From Polyangiaceae bacterium (lineage in GTDB: Bacteria > Myxococcota_A > Polyangia > Polyangiales > Polyangiaceae): a DNA stretch of 32,434 bases. Made by a program: the position numbers and the translations under genes. Under the pieces are notes generated by a model, which was given only the letters and a program-made list of their open reading frames with translations, was not told the origin of the DNA and did no database searches. This document shows, piece after piece, positions 15,866 through 24,648 of this stretch. Each line of letters starts with the position of its first letter. The first letter of the stretch is position 1. The stretch is from assembly GCA_023150915.1 (NCBI GenBank), contig JAKLKA010000080.1, forward strand, positions 1 through 32,434, written 5' to 3'.

Positions 15866-17056
15866 GTGCGCCTGCCCATGGTCCTGACTGCCGCGCTGGC
15901 CGCGTGCGCGCCGGCCGAGGCGCCGCCACGGCCGGCCGCGGCGCCCGCCCACAGCGCACGTGCGCCCGCGGGGCCCTCGAAGGGGATCCCGTGGCAGTCG
16001 GTGACCCGGTCGCCCGTGCCGAGCGTGGCCAAGGGGCTGGCCGAGATCGTGGGGGCCGCCTGCGCGCGGAGCGATGGGGCGCTCGATCGCGTCGCCGCGC
16101 GGCTGGCGACGCGCGTCGACGCCGCCAACCTGGAGCCCGCGGAGCTGGCCTTCGAGCTCCGGGCCGCCGGCTCACCCCACGTGTGGCCGCGTGCCTGGTC
16201 GTACACCGGCGCCGCGCTCGACGCCGACGACACGGTCCGGCGCGCGCGCCGCTGGCTCGGCGGCTTCGGCGACGGAGGCGTGCGCAGCTGCGGCGCCGCC
16301 CACACGACGGCAGAGGGGCGCGAGTCGGTGACGCTGGTGGCCGTCGACGCACTGGCCGATCTGAAGGGTGTCCCGCTGTCGGCGCGCACCGGCCAGTGGC
16401 TCGACGTGACCGCGAGCATACTGGTTCCCGCGCGAGAGGCGAAGGTCGTGGTGCTGGGGCCCCAGGGCGCGCCCAGACCGATCCCGACCTCGCTCGAGGC
16501 CGGCGTCGTTCGGGCGCGCTTCGCACCGAGCAGCCCAGGCACGTGGCTGGTGCAGGTCTTGGCCGATGTCGACAAGGGGCCGCGCCCCGTGCTCGAGGCC
16601 TACGTGCACGCGGACACGACCCCGCCCACCGCGTTCGCATCGCAGCCCGCCCCCGGCGAAGGCGCGGGAGGCGCCGCCACCGATCCGACGGATGCGCTCC
16701 TGGCAATGGTCAACGCCGCGCGCCATGCCGAAGGGTTGGGCGCGCTGGCGCGCGTCGCCGAGCTCGACCGTGCGGCGCTGGTGCACGCCGAAGCGATGCG
16801 CGACGCACGCGTCCTGGGACACGACGTCGGCAAGGGCTCGGTGAAGCTCCGCCTCGAAGCGCTGGGGCTCGAGCCCGCCGCCTTCGGCGAGAACGTGGCA
16901 CGGGCCGCCAGCGCGGCGCGCGCCCATCGAGCCATCTGGGCGAGCCCCTCGCACCGCACCAACCTGCTCGAGCGACGCTACGACTCGGTCGGGCTCGCTG
17001 CCGTGACCGGGCCCGACGGCCTGTGGGTGACCGAGGTCTTCGCCGACCTGCGCTGA
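15866..17056 (+). CDS. CAP/SCP domain lipoprotein
   Basis: This encodes 396 residues. A short signal peptide ends at an LAAC lipobox about 15 residues in, followed by a Pro/Ala linker. The middle region (about 50-250) is not recognised but contains strand-like sequence resembling an Ig-like domain near its end. The C-terminal CAP (SCP/PR-1) domain spans about 278-396. It has LLAMVNAARHAEGL, the His of LVHAEAM, the GEN motif, and SPSHRTNLLERRYDSVGLA. Bacterial CAP proteins are secreted or surface exposed; most have no proven activity. GTG 15866 was chosen; ATG 15878 is a credible alternative that retains the lipobox. It is divergent from the MCE gene. Confidence 0.8.
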   Translation: MRLPMVLTAALAACAPAEAPPRPAAAPAHSARAPAGPSKGIPWQSVTRSPVPSVAKGLAEIVGAACARSDGALDRVAARLATRVDAANLEPAELAFELRAAGSPHVWPRAWSYTGAALDADDTVRRARRWLGGFGDGGVRSCGAAHTTAEGRESVTLVAVDALADLKGVPLSARTGQWLDVTASILVPAREAKVVVLGPQGAPRPIPTSLEAGVVRARFAPSSPGTWLVQVLADVDKGPRPVLEAYVHADTTPPTAFASQPAPGEGAGGAATDPTDALLAMVNAARHAEGLGALARVAELDRAALVHAEAMRDARVLGHDVGKGSVKLRLEALGLEPAAFGENVARAASAARAHRAIWASPSHRTNLLERRYDSVGLAAVTGPDGLWVTEVFADLR

Positions 17057-17125
17057 TATCGGCCGCACGAGGTCTTTCGGGCTTTCAATGGCCAGGGCGG
17101 CGGGGTAGCTTCCGGCGGGGTTCGC

Positions 17126-18847
17126 ATGTTGGAAATTCTCCATTCACTCGCTGCCTTCGGCTCCCGTTTCGCAAAGAAGGCCCTGCCCTTCGGGCTGGGC
17201 CTCGCTGCCCTCGGGGCCGCCGCGCCCGCGGCCGCCCAGACCCGTGTCTGGTACCTCGACCGCGCCCAGATTTCCGGCGCCCCGGACGACGGCTTCATGG
17301 TCTGGCGCCCGTACATGGCCGAGCGGACGCGCTTCTATGGCCAGATGGCCCTGGGGTTTTCGCTGAACCCACTCCGGGACTCGAACGTCACCGACGACGG
17401 CACGACGCAAGAGAAGATCCAGAACCCGGTGCAGGGGCAGATCATCGACTACCTCAGCGTCGGCATGGAGCTCGCGAGCCGCGCCAGCTTCAACGTGGCG
17501 CTTCCCATCGCCTTCTACCAGTGGACCGGTGAGGACCCGCAGTCCCGCGGGGTGTCGCGCGACGGGCTCGCGGTGCGAAAGGTCACGATTCACGACCTGC
17601 GCTTCGACGCGCGGGTGAAGGCCCACGAGTCGAACAATCGGAAGTTCCGCCTGGGGTTCGGCGGCGGCCTCTGGGCTCCCACGGGCGATCCCGAGTCGTT
17701 CACCGGCGACAACCAGACCACCGGCTGGTTCTTCGCCAACACCGAGTACGACGGCGGCAAGTTCCTGATTTCTGGCCACCTGGGGCCGCAGTTCCGGCCT
17801 GAACGCTCGATCGGCGGTTCGAACGGCGCCCTGACGATCGAAAGTGAGATGCGCACCGCTGCGGGGATCTACTTCCCCCTGCGCAGCGGTCGGGTCCGTA
17901 TCGGTGGCGAGATCTTCGGCTCGACCGGCATGACCAGCGACACCGTCTTCAAGGGGAAGAACACCCCCTTCGAATGGTTGGCGCAGGGCCGCTTCGCCCT
18001 GGGCGAGAAGCAGAAGACCTGGGCAATGGTCGGAGCGGGCACGCGCTTCACCGGCGGCTATGGCGCGCCCGATCTGCGCGTGTTGGCCTCGATCGGCCAC
18101 TATGTGAACCTCACCGACTTCGATCCCAAGTCGCCGCCCAGGAAGGTGCGCGTCCGGCCGGACGTCGACGACTACGCGTCGGACCGCGACAAGGACGGGT
18201 ACCCCGACGACATCGACAAGTGCCCGGACGTGCCGGAAGACGGCAAGCCGCCGGAGCCGGCCGATGGCTGCCCGGTGGGGTCGGATCGCGACAACGACGG
18301 CATCCCCGACAGCGCCGACGCTTGCCCCGACAACCCCGAGGACAAGGACGGCGTCCAGGACACCGACGGCTGCCCAGAGGACGACGCGGACAACGACAAG
18401 ATCCCCGACCAAGAGGATCGCTGTCCGCTCGAGCCGGGTCTCAAGAACAAGATCGCCGAGAAGAATGGCTGCCCCGGCCTGACCAAGGTCACCGAGGACG
18501 GCGAAGTCGCGCTGCTCGAGCCGATCCAGTTCGAGACCGGCAAGGCGGTGATCAAGCCCGTCAGCTTCCCGATCCTCGACGAGGTCGTCGCCCTGATGAA
18601 GGCCCGGCCCGCGCTCAAGATCGGCGTCTACGGCCACACCGACGACGTGGGCGCCGACGCGATGAACATGAAGCTCAGCAAGGACCGCGCAGCCAGCTGC
18701 ATGAAGTACCTCACGAGCAAGGGCATCGCCCAGTCGCGGCTCGAGAGTGAAGGCTTCGGCGAGACCAAGCCGCTGGTGCCGAACGACAGCAAGGAAGCGC
18801 GGGCGAAGAACCGCCGCGTCGAGTTCAAGATCCTGAGCGGCGACTGA
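17126..18847 (+). CDS. OmpA family protein with N-terminal beta-barrel and thrombospondin type 3 calcium-binding repeats
   Basis: This encodes 573 residues. A signal peptide ends at AAAQ (about residue 38). Residues of about 40-340 alternate aromatic and polar residues as an outer-membrane barrel (YGQMALGFSLNP, SFNVALPIAFYQW). A region of about 345-455 has repeated DxDxDGxPD-type motifs (DRDKDGYPDDIDKCPD, DRDNDGIPDSADACPD), which are thrombospondin type 3 calcium-binding repeats. The C-terminal 111 residues form the OmpA-like peptidoglycan-binding domain, with GHTDDVGADAMNMKLSKDRA and RAKNRRVEFKI. The protein anchors the outer membrane to peptidoglycan. ATG 17126 follows GGCGGGG. It ends 20 bp before a strong hairpin. 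Confidence 0.9.
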   Translation: MLEILHSLAAFGSRFAKKALPFGLGLAALGAAAPAAAQTRVWYLDRAQISGAPDDGFMVWRPYMAERTRFYGQMALGFSLNPLRDSNVTDDGTTQEKIQNPVQGQIIDYLSVGMELASRASFNVALPIAFYQWTGEDPQSRGVSRDGLAVRKVTIHDLRFDARVKAHESNNRKFRLGFGGGLWAPTGDPESFTGDNQTTGWFFANTEYDGGKFLISGHLGPQFRPERSIGGSNGALTIESEMRTAAGIYFPLRSGRVRIGGEIFGSTGMTSDTVFKGKNTPFEWLAQGRFALGEKQKTWAMVGAGTRFTGGYGAPDLRVLASIGHYVNLTDFDPKSPPRKVRVRPDVDDYASDRDKDGYPDDIDKCPDVPEDGKPPEPADGCPVGSDRDNDGIPDSADACPDNPEDKDGVQDTDGCPEDDADNDKIPDQEDRCPLEPGLKNKIAEKNGCPGLTKVTEDGEVALLEPIQFETGKAVIKPVSFPILDEVVALMKARPALKIGVYGHTDDVGADAMNMKLSKDRAASCMKYLTSKGIAQSRLESEGFGETKPLVPNDSKEARAKNRRVEFKILSGD

Positions 18848-18859
18848 GCGCGCTCGCTG

Positions 18860-18913
18860 GGCGCCTCGCACCCCCGCGGCTGCCTCTCACGAGAGCCGCG
18901 GGGTGCTGGCGCC
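18860..18913. terminator. Long GC-rich hairpin between ompA-like gene and rpmG
   Basis: Outer arms GGCGCC (18860-18865 and 18908-18913) flank a core stem of CCCCGCGGCT (18872-18881) with AGCCGCGGGG (18894-18903). GCA/TGC pairs extend it outside and CTC/GAG inside. It lies 12 bp after the OmpA-like stop and about 50 bp beyond the rpmG stop on the other strand. It could serve both converging genes. No T-run follows on either strand, so termination is inferred; it could instead be an mRNA 3' stabiliser. Confidence 0.55.
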
Positions 18914-18961
18914 TACCTCCCCCGATGTCGCCACGCGCGCGCGGGCGCGCGGCGCCGCGCC

Positions 18962-19129
18962 TCACTTGCTGTGAGGCGGCATCTTGGCTTCTTTGAACAC
19001 CACGTGCTGGCGCGCGACCGGATCGTACTTCTTCAGCTCCAGCTTCGAAGTCTGGGTGCGCTTGTTCTTGGTGGTGTAGTAAGTGAAGCCGGTGCCGGCA
19101 GAGGACACGAGGCGGATGTTGTCTCGCAT
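18962..19129 (-). CDS. rpmG: Ribosomal protein bL33
   Basis: This encodes 55 residues matching bL33: [20 protein letters not shown] at the N-terminus, then a [17 protein letters not shown] core. It has no Cys, so it is the zinc-independent C-minus form. ATG 19129 was chosen; an open extension to 19168 is unrelated to bL33. A candidate -10 (GATAGT) lies about 12 bases upstream on the minus strand. It stands alone facing away from the rpmH cluster, not beside secE/nusG or rpmB, where rpmG often lies. Confidence 0.92.
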   Translation of the reverse strand: MRDNIRLVSSAGTGFTYYTTKNKRTQTSKLELKKYDPVARQHVVFKEAKMPPHSK

Positions 19130-19314
19130 GGGAGGCGACGAACTATCACCCGGCGCTGCCCCGGGCAAGCCCCCGGGCGAGGCTGCTCGGAAGTGCAGTT
19201 GTCAGCTCGAGCTTGACTAGCTGCTCGGCCCGTGGCTGACTCCCGGCCCCTCGACGCCCGGGTCCGTCCCGACCGACCGAGGCCGACCCCAACCGCAAAC
19301 CAGCGGGTACCGTC

Positions 19315-19464
19315 ATGAAGCGCACTTTCCAGCCGAGCAACACCAGCCGCTCCCGCACGCACGGGTTCCGCAAGCGCAACAGCACCAAAGGTGGACGCGA
19401 CGTCCTGAAGAGCCGCCGCCGCAAGGGCCGCTGGCGTCTCGCGGTCTCCACCTACAAGAAGTAG
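19315..19464 (+). CDS. rpmH: Ribosomal protein bL34
   Basis: This encodes 49 residues with the bL34 signature: [25 protein letters not shown] and RRRKGRWRL. It is a little longer than the typical 44-46 residues, through a short C-terminal tail. It opens the conserved rpmH-rnpA-yidD-yidC-jag cluster. Its TAG stop overlaps the rnpA GTG by one base (TAGTG). The 185 bp upstream to rpmG were read for DnaA boxes and no TTATCCACA-like site was seen. Confidence 0.95.
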   Translation: MKRTFQPSNTSRSRTHGFRKRNSTKGGRDVLKSRRRKGRWRLAVSTYKK

Positions 19465-19901
19465 TGCCCCGACCCTCCGGTCGGTTCTCGCCTGCGGCGC
19501 GGGTCAGAAAGCAGGCGGAGTACCAAGAGATTCTGCGCGTCGCGCGTCGGGTCAACACCCCGCGCTTCGCGTTGCTCTTGCGGGCGCGTGCTGACGACCG
19601 CGGCGCGCGGTTGGGCTTGATCGTGAGCAGCAAGGTCGGCGGCGCGGTGGTGAGAAACCGCGTGAAACGGCTGATTCGCGCGGCATTTCGCCATACTCCC
19701 GAGCTGTGGCCGGCCGACATCGACGTGGTGGTGATCGCCAAGCGCTCGACTGGCGACACCCAGCTCGACAGCGTGATCGACGAGCTGCGAGCGGTGGCTG
19801 GGGTGCTGGGCCGACGCGCGTCGGACGCCCGCGCGGACCTCTCCCGGCGCACCCTGGCTGGCAGCCCCGGTGAAAAGGCGCGAGACTCCCGGGGCCCATG
19901 A
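19464..19901 (+). CDS. rnpA: Ribonuclease P protein component
   Basis: This encodes 145 residues. The N-terminal [17 protein letters not shown] and the RNR motif in [15 protein letters not shown] (Arg64-Arg66) are diagnostic of RnpA, which helps the RNase P RNA process the 5' ends of tRNA precursors. The start is GTG, sharing its G with the rpmH stop. The C-terminal tail (about 110-145) is Arg/Ala-rich and variable. The stop overlaps the yidD ATG by 4 bases, so expression is coupled. The order after rpmH is the usual one. Confidence 0.93.
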   Translation: MPRPSGRFSPAARVRKQAEYQEILRVARRVNTPRFALLLRARADDRGARLGLIVSSKVGGAVVRNRVKRLIRAAFRHTPELWPADIDVVVIAKRSTGDTQLDSVIDELRAVAGVLGRRASDARADLSRRTLAGSPGEKARDSRGP

Positions 19902-20203
19902 TCGCGCGGCTGCTCATCCTGTTGATCCGCGCCTATCAGATCGCGCTCTCTCCGCTGCTGGGGAACGTCTGCCGGTTCCACCCGTCGTGCTCCCGGTACG
20001 GGCTGCGCTGCATCGAGCTGCACGGGGCAGCCAAGGGCAGCTGGCTCACGGTAAAGCGCCTTTCTCGTTGCCATCCGTTCCATCCAGGTGGATACGATCC
20101 GCCACCCCTGCCGGAGGGCCACGCCGATGCGGCACTCCCCCCCGCCGACCCGACCGGCAGCGGCGCGCCCGAGCGGCGCGATCGCGCGGCTGACTCCGCC
20201 TGA
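19898..20203 (+). CDS. yidD: YidD membrane protein insertion efficiency factor
   Basis: This encodes 101 residues with the YidD pattern: [35 protein letters not shown] and then [13 protein letters not shown]. Three conserved Cys lie in VCRFHPSC and RCHPF. It helps YidC in membrane-protein insertion. The core is about 75 residues; about 25 residues of Pro/Asp/Arg-rich C-terminus are lineage-specific. It overlaps rnpA by 4 bases and precedes yidC by 35 bp. Confidence 0.93.
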   Translation: MIARLLILLIRAYQIALSPLLGNVCRFHPSCSRYGLRCIELHGAAKGSWLTVKRLSRCHPFHPGGYDPPPLPEGHADAALPPADPTGSGAPERRDRAADSA

Positions 20204-20238
20204 GGTTTCGAAGCACTTTCTCGCCCCCAGAGCACGAC

Positions 20239-21963
20239 ATGGAACGAAGCGGTATCGCGCGGTGGCTCTTCATCGGCCTTTCCGTGCTTTTGGCAGTGCT
20301 CTTCTTGCCGAAGCTGTTCGGCGAGAAGGCTCCCGAGCGCCAGCCGCTGCAGTTCGAGGGCAAGGCCGTCCCCGCCGCGCGCAAAGCGAAGCAGCAGTGT
20401 GACATCTGGGGCCCGCGCTTCCACGCCCAGCTCAGCACCCAGGGGGCGTCGCTCGAGCACTTCTACTTGATCACCGCCAAGTACCGGCAGAAGGGCAAGT
20501 CCGTCGATCTGGCGACCACGCCCGACGTCGAGCTGCGGCGTCAGCTGCGCTTCCACTTCCGGAACGAGCGCTTTCACCCGTCCGACGACTGGCAGCTCGA
20601 CTTCGACGAGGTCGACTACGACCTGGTGAAGGCCGACGGTAAAGCTTGCGAGTTCGTGTACCGCGACGCCAAGGTCGAGATCCGCCGCAGCGTGCGTGCC
20701 ACCGAGCACCCCTACGAGCTCGAGGCCGAAGCCACGGTCACCAACCTGGCAGACAAGAAGCTCAAGCACGCGCTGACCGTGCACACCGACGCTTGGCGCA
20801 CCAACCACGAGGTCGAGAGCGGGATGTTCCGGGTCAGCCCGTTCATCACGCACGTGGAGTGCATTTCCACCACGAACAAGGCGACGCGCATGCGGCCGCC
20901 GGATTTCGAGCCCGACAAGTTCAAGGGCGACGCTTTCACGGGCGATTTGAACGCCGGCGACTGGTACGACCCCAAGACTCCGGCGGCCTACGCCGCGGTC
21001 TCGAACGCCTATTTCTCGCACGCGCTGGTGCCGGTGGCCGCGCCCGACGACACCCGCCCGGCCTGCCAGCTGCAGATCGAGCAGTGGGGCAGCGCAAAAG
21101 ACCCGAGCGCCGGCGCCATGTACCGTGCGCGCCTGGCCTACCCGCCGGTCGCCCTGAACCCGAAAGAGAGCGCGCGGTACTCGGTGCTCACCTATGTGGG
21201 CCCGAAAGAGCGCGAGGTGCTGGCCGCGGTCGGCGGTGGCAAGCGCGACCTGACCGAGCTGATCGATCTCGGCTTCTTCAGCGTCATCGCCAAGGTCCTG
21301 GTCGGGTTCCTGCTCAAGGTCTACCAGGTGCTGCCCAACTGGGGCCTGGCAATCATCATCCTGACCATCACGGCGCGCGTGCTCTTGTTCCCGCTGGCCG
21401 TGCCCAACATCAAGAGCATGATCAAGATGCGCGAGCTCAAACCCGAGCTCGACGCGCTGAACGAGAAGTTCAAGGACGACGCCCAGGCCAAGGGCTTGGC
21501 CCAGATGGAGCTCTGGCGGAAGCACAACGTGAATCCGCTCAAGGGCTGCCTGCCGCAGCTGGCCAGCATGCCGGTGTGGTTCGCGCTCTACACCACGCTG
21601 CAGACCGCGGTCGAGCTGTTCAACATCCCGTTCTTGTGGTTCCCCGATCTCTCGCAGCCGGACCGCTTCTTCATTCTGCCGTTCATCATCGGCGCCACCA
21701 ACTTCGCCCAGCAGAAGCTGATGCCGATGCAAGGCGACCCGATGCAGCAGAAGATGATGCTGTATTTCATGCCGGCAATGTTCACGGTGTTCATGCTGTT
21801 CTTGCCGGCCGGCCTCGGCGTCTACATGTTCACCAACGGCCTCTTGACCATTGCCCAGCAGCAGATCGTCGAGAGCTACGTGCGCCGTCAGACGCTGAAG
21901 AGCGAGGCGGAAAAAAAAAGCCGGGAGATCGGCGTGAAGATCAAGGAGGAAGCGAGTAGCTGA
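20239..21963 (+). CDS. yidC: Membrane protein insertase YidC
   Basis: This encodes 574 residues. An N-terminal membrane helix (about 8-25) precedes a large periplasmic P1 beta-sandwich (about 50-330). The Oxa1/YidC core of five C-terminal helices follows. The conserved groove Arg is Arg380 in ITARVLLFPL. Other signatures are NPLKGCLPQLASMPVWFALY and QQKMMLYFMPAMFTVFMLFLPAGL. It inserts proteins into the inner membrane alone or with SecYEG. Length suits the Gram-negative type with P1. A nine-A tract (21911-21919) lies near the 3' end within the cytoplasmic tail, before a Lys-rich C-terminus. Confidence 0.96.
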   Translation: MERSGIARWLFIGLSVLLAVLFLPKLFGEKAPERQPLQFEGKAVPAARKAKQQCDIWGPRFHAQLSTQGASLEHFYLITAKYRQKGKSVDLATTPDVELRRQLRFHFRNERFHPSDDWQLDFDEVDYDLVKADGKACEFVYRDAKVEIRRSVRATEHPYELEAEATVTNLADKKLKHALTVHTDAWRTNHEVESGMFRVSPFITHVECISTTNKATRMRPPDFEPDKFKGDAFTGDLNAGDWYDPKTPAAYAAVSNAYFSHALVPVAAPDDTRPACQLQIEQWGSAKDPSAGAMYRARLAYPPVALNPKESARYSVLTYVGPKEREVLAAVGGGKRDLTELIDLGFFSVIAKVLVGFLLKVYQVLPNWGLAIIILTITARVLLFPLAVPNIKSMIKMRELKPELDALNEKFKDDAQAKGLAQMELWRKHNVNPLKGCLPQLASMPVWFALYTTLQTAVELFNIPFLWFPDLSQPDRFFILPFIIGATNFAQQKLMPMQGDPMQQKMMLYFMPAMFTVFMLFLPAGLGVYMFTNGLLTIAQQQIVESYVRRQTLKSEAEKKSREIGVKIKEEASS

Positions 21964-22001
21964 CGCACTCGCTTCACTCTTGCCATGGAAAGGCCTGTCA
22001 A

Positions 22002-22676
22002 ATGAGCGACGTGGAGCAAGAGCTCGACCAAGAGTGGGACGACGAGCAAGACGACGAGGGTGACGACGAGGGCGATGCGGACGGCGACGGCGCCGCCGAA
22101 GCGTCCGAGGGCGGGGACGACGGCGCCCCGCGCCGCCGCCGGCGCGCTGGGCATGACGACGGGGGCCCGGACTGGGTTCCCGACAACGACCCGCGGGCGC
22201 TGTCGGCCCTCGAGTTCGTCGCGACCGTCGTCAAAGAGATGGAGATGGACTGCCGGGTGCGCCTGCTGCGTCCGAAGGAAGACGACGAGAGCCCCGAGAT
22301 CAACATCGAGATCGCCGGGCCCGACGCAGGTCGCATCATCGGCAAGAAGGGCCAGGTGCTGATGGCGCTTCAGTTCTTGACCCACCGGGTGGTCAACCGC
22401 TCGGGGCTCGAGAAGCGCCACGTTCTGGTGGATGCCGAGGGCTACCGCAGCCGTCGCGACAGCTCGCTGGCCAGCATGGCCCGCCGCCTGGGAAAGCAGG
22501 CGGTCGAGCTGGGCAAGATCATCACCTTCGAGCCGATGAACCCGCGCGATCGCCGCGTGGTGCACCTGGCTCTGGCCAAGTTCGAAGGCGTGGTCACCAA
22601 GAGCGACGGCGAAGGCCAGAGCCGCCGGGTGCAGATCATCCCGGTGCGCCGGGCTTCTGCTCAGAGCCAGCCCTGA
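22002..22676 (+). CDS. jag: Jag/KhpB RNA-binding protein
   Basis: This encodes 224 residues. A KH domain (about 70-145) carries the RNA-binding GKKG loop (114-117). An R3H domain (about 150-215) has the RRVVH form of the Rx3H motif (Arg184, His188). The usual N-terminal Jag_N domain is absent; residues 1-45 are a highly acidic stretch followed by a basic RRRRR patch. Jag/KhpB proteins bind many RNAs with KhpA and influence envelope growth. It lies 38 bp after yidC, the usual place. The start ATG 22002 follows a GGAAAGG run upstream. Confidence 0.88.
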   Translation: MSDVEQELDQEWDDEQDDEGDDEGDADGDGAAEASEGGDDGAPRRRRRAGHDDGGPDWVPDNDPRALSALEFVATVVKEMEMDCRVRLLRPKEDDESPEINIEIAGPDAGRIIGKKGQVLMALQFLTHRVVNRSGLEKRHVLVDAEGYRSRRDSSLASMARRLGKQAVELGKIITFEPMNPRDRRVVHLALAKFEGVVTKSDGEGQSRRVQIIPVRRASAQSQP

Positions 22677-22716
22677 GCCACCGCCCGAAGGCCCGAGCCC
22701 CCGGCGGCAGGGTCGA

Positions 22717-24648
22717 TCACCTGAGCGCGAACGCGCTGCCGTCGAACTCGTACTTGCGTGCGCCTGCGCTGCCCCACGGCAACAGCAGCGGCTCGAGCCC
22801 GCCGGCAGCGGTCGTGTCGGGGGGGAACGGATAGGTCTTGTCGGTCCAGCCGATGGCGCGACCGGCCCGGAGCTCGATCCGCACCCCCGCCTTCGCCGGG
22901 ACGAACGCGATGGTCCCGACGACACGGTTGTCCTTGAGCGCGCGCCCAGTCTCGGCCGCGAACACACGACGGACTCCGCCGTCGGTCACCTGATAGACGA
23001 ACAGCGCGTAGCGATCGACCACATCGCCGCCCAGCTCTTTGCTGGCCTTCGCGTGGAGCAGCCCACGCACGACGATCTCGGCTTTTCCGTCCCCCGTCAG
23101 GTCTCGGGCCGTCACGTCGACGATGTCCTTGGCGTCCGCGACCCCGATGGTGATGAACGAATACGTGGTCCCGGCACGGTAGCCCTTGCCGAAGACCACG
23201 ATGTCCTTGTCGTGCACCAGCACGCGCTCGGTCTCGGACCCGCCCGCCACATCGGTCACGAAGTCGAAGCGCGGCGCCTTGGTGCCCAGCTTGCGATCCT
23301 TGCGATACAGGGCGTACAGCCGATCGAGCATCTCGTCGGCGGTCGGCGGGCGCGGCGCGGGCGGTTGGGGCGGCCCCGCGGGCGCGCTCTCACCCGGCTT
23401 CTTGCCCGGCTTCTTCCCCCCGGCCTTCGGCGCCTGAGCGCCCTCGCCGACCTTGGCGAACTGCTTGCCGTCCCACTGAAAGGTCCGAGACTTCACGCTC
23501 TCCCACGGCAAGAGCGTGCCGGGCATGTCCCCCGAGACCGGCTCGGCGTAGCTGTCCGGCTCGAACCCCTCGGCCTTGCCCTGCGCGATCTCGATAGTCG
23601 GCAGCTTGCCGCGAGTCCCCAAGAGTACCTCGTTCTGGACCTTCCCCTTCTCGGTGACGATGGCGACCTCGTGCGAGAACGCTGCCCAGGGCGTGTCCTC
23701 GGAGCCGATCTTCATGATCTGCACGATCTCGCGGTACTTGTCGGAAGCGCCGATGCGCTTCTGGATCAAGATGTCGTCCTTCCCGTCGCCGTCGAAGTCG
23801 CGCAGCTCGAGCCGGGTCACCATGCCGGCGTCCGACACGCCGAGCTCGCCGAAGTAGAACTGATTGCCCCCGCGGTAGCGCGGCCCGGTGATGGTCAGAT
23901 ACCCGCCGTAGACGGCGACCCGCTCCAGCATCTTGTCGCCTGACACGTCGCCGTACGCCTCGCGCGCGGGCGCGCTGGGCAGGCTCTTGGCGCGGATCAA
24001 GCTCTTGTCGAGCCCCTGCTCGTTCTCGAGCAAGAGCGGCGGCAGCGAGCCGCCGCTGCCAGCCGCCGTACCGATCACGCCTTTGACCGAGCCCGCCGCG
24101 TCCGAGTCGGTGTAGCGCAGTGCGCCCCGCAGGCCGACCCGAACGGTGCCGGCCTTGGAGAACGCGCTCCACGGAACCTTGGCTTCGAACACGAAGCCGG
24201 TCTTGCTGGGCGCTTCGACCAGCGTGGCGCCCGCGACGGCACCAGACTTGGTGCGCACCGCACCGCCAACCTTGCCCGGGTCGCCCTGGAAGAGCAGCAG
24301 CTCTTCGGTGACGTAGCCGCCCTTGCCCGTCGGGAAGGCGACCACCAGCGAGGCGTGATCTTCGCTCGTGCCGTAGCTCGAGGTCCGCACCAGCGTCTTG
24401 TCCGAGACGCGGAATGCGACGTAGACATGGCTGTCGTCGTAGCCGACGTGCCCCGATGCCGCGTCGGACGAGCCCTGAAGAGACTGCGTCAAGTCGGTCA
24501 TCTTGCCGGGCCACTCGCGCAGGTCACCGTCGATGCGGATCTTCGCCCCGGCCATCGGGATGGCCTCGAGCGTGCGGCCCGCCGCGGATGCCGGGGGCGC
24601 GATGCTGACCGCCGCCAGCGCGCCCAGAACGACGGCAGCGGGCTTCAT
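22717..24648 (-). CDS. Secreted protein with CBM9-like domain and FG-GAP-type calcium motifs
   Basis: This encodes 643 residues. A signal peptide ends at ASA-A (about residue 22). A first domain (about 24-185) has IDGDLREWPGKMTDL and YDDSHVYVAFRVSDKTLV, resembling the carbohydrate-binding CBM9-like/DOMON sugar-binding type. FG-GAP/calcium motifs appear at DFDGDGKDDILI (about 284-295) and LTGDGKAEIVV (about 520). A Lys/Pro-rich linker (about 415-450) separates two similar halves, each ending with LLPWxS and a F/Y-x-W/F-DGxxF-type strand. Ligand is unknown. Its ATG overlaps the pspA stop by 4 bases. A longer open frame running to 25590 is not one protein: it reads through pspA out of frame. Confidence 0.75.
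   Translation of the reverse strand: MKPAAVVLGALAAVSIAPPASAAGRTLEAIPMAGAKIRIDGDLREWPGKMTDLTQSLQGSSDAASGHVGYDDSHVYVAFRVSDKTLVRTSSYGTSEDHASLVVAFPTGKGGYVTEELLLFQGDPGKVGGAVRTKSGAVAGATLVEAPSKTGFVFEAKVPWSAFSKAGTVRVGLRGALRYTDSDAAGSVKGVIGTAAGSGGSLPPLLLENEQGLDKSLIRAKSLPSAPAREAYGDVSGDKMLERVAVYGGYLTITGPRYRGGNQFYFGELGVSDAGMVTRLELRDFDGDGKDDILIQKRIGASDKYREIVQIMKIGSEDTPWAAFSHEVAIVTEKGKVQNEVLLGTRGKLPTIEIAQGKAEGFEPDSYAEPVSGDMPGTLLPWESVKSRTFQWDGKQFAKVGEGAQAPKAGGKKPGKKPGESAPAGPPQPPAPRPPTADEMLDRLYALYRKDRKLGTKAPRFDFVTDVAGGSETERVLVHDKDIVVFGKGYRAGTTYSFITIGVADAKDIVDVTARDLTGDGKAEIVVRGLLHAKASKELGGDVVDRYALFVYQVTDGGVRRVFAAETGRALKDNRVVGTIAFVPAKAGVRIELRAGRAIGWTDKTYPFPPDTTAAGGLEPLLLPWGSAGARKYEFDGSAFALR

Noticed and set aside
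14305-16575. 756-residue version of the MCE protein
   Set aside because: The extension is antisense to the CAP gene and is low-complexity; the membrane helix fits a start at 15768.
19130-19314. Possible replication origin upstream of rpmH
   Set aside because: No DnaA-box-like sequence, AT-rich unwinding region or dnaA gene is visible.
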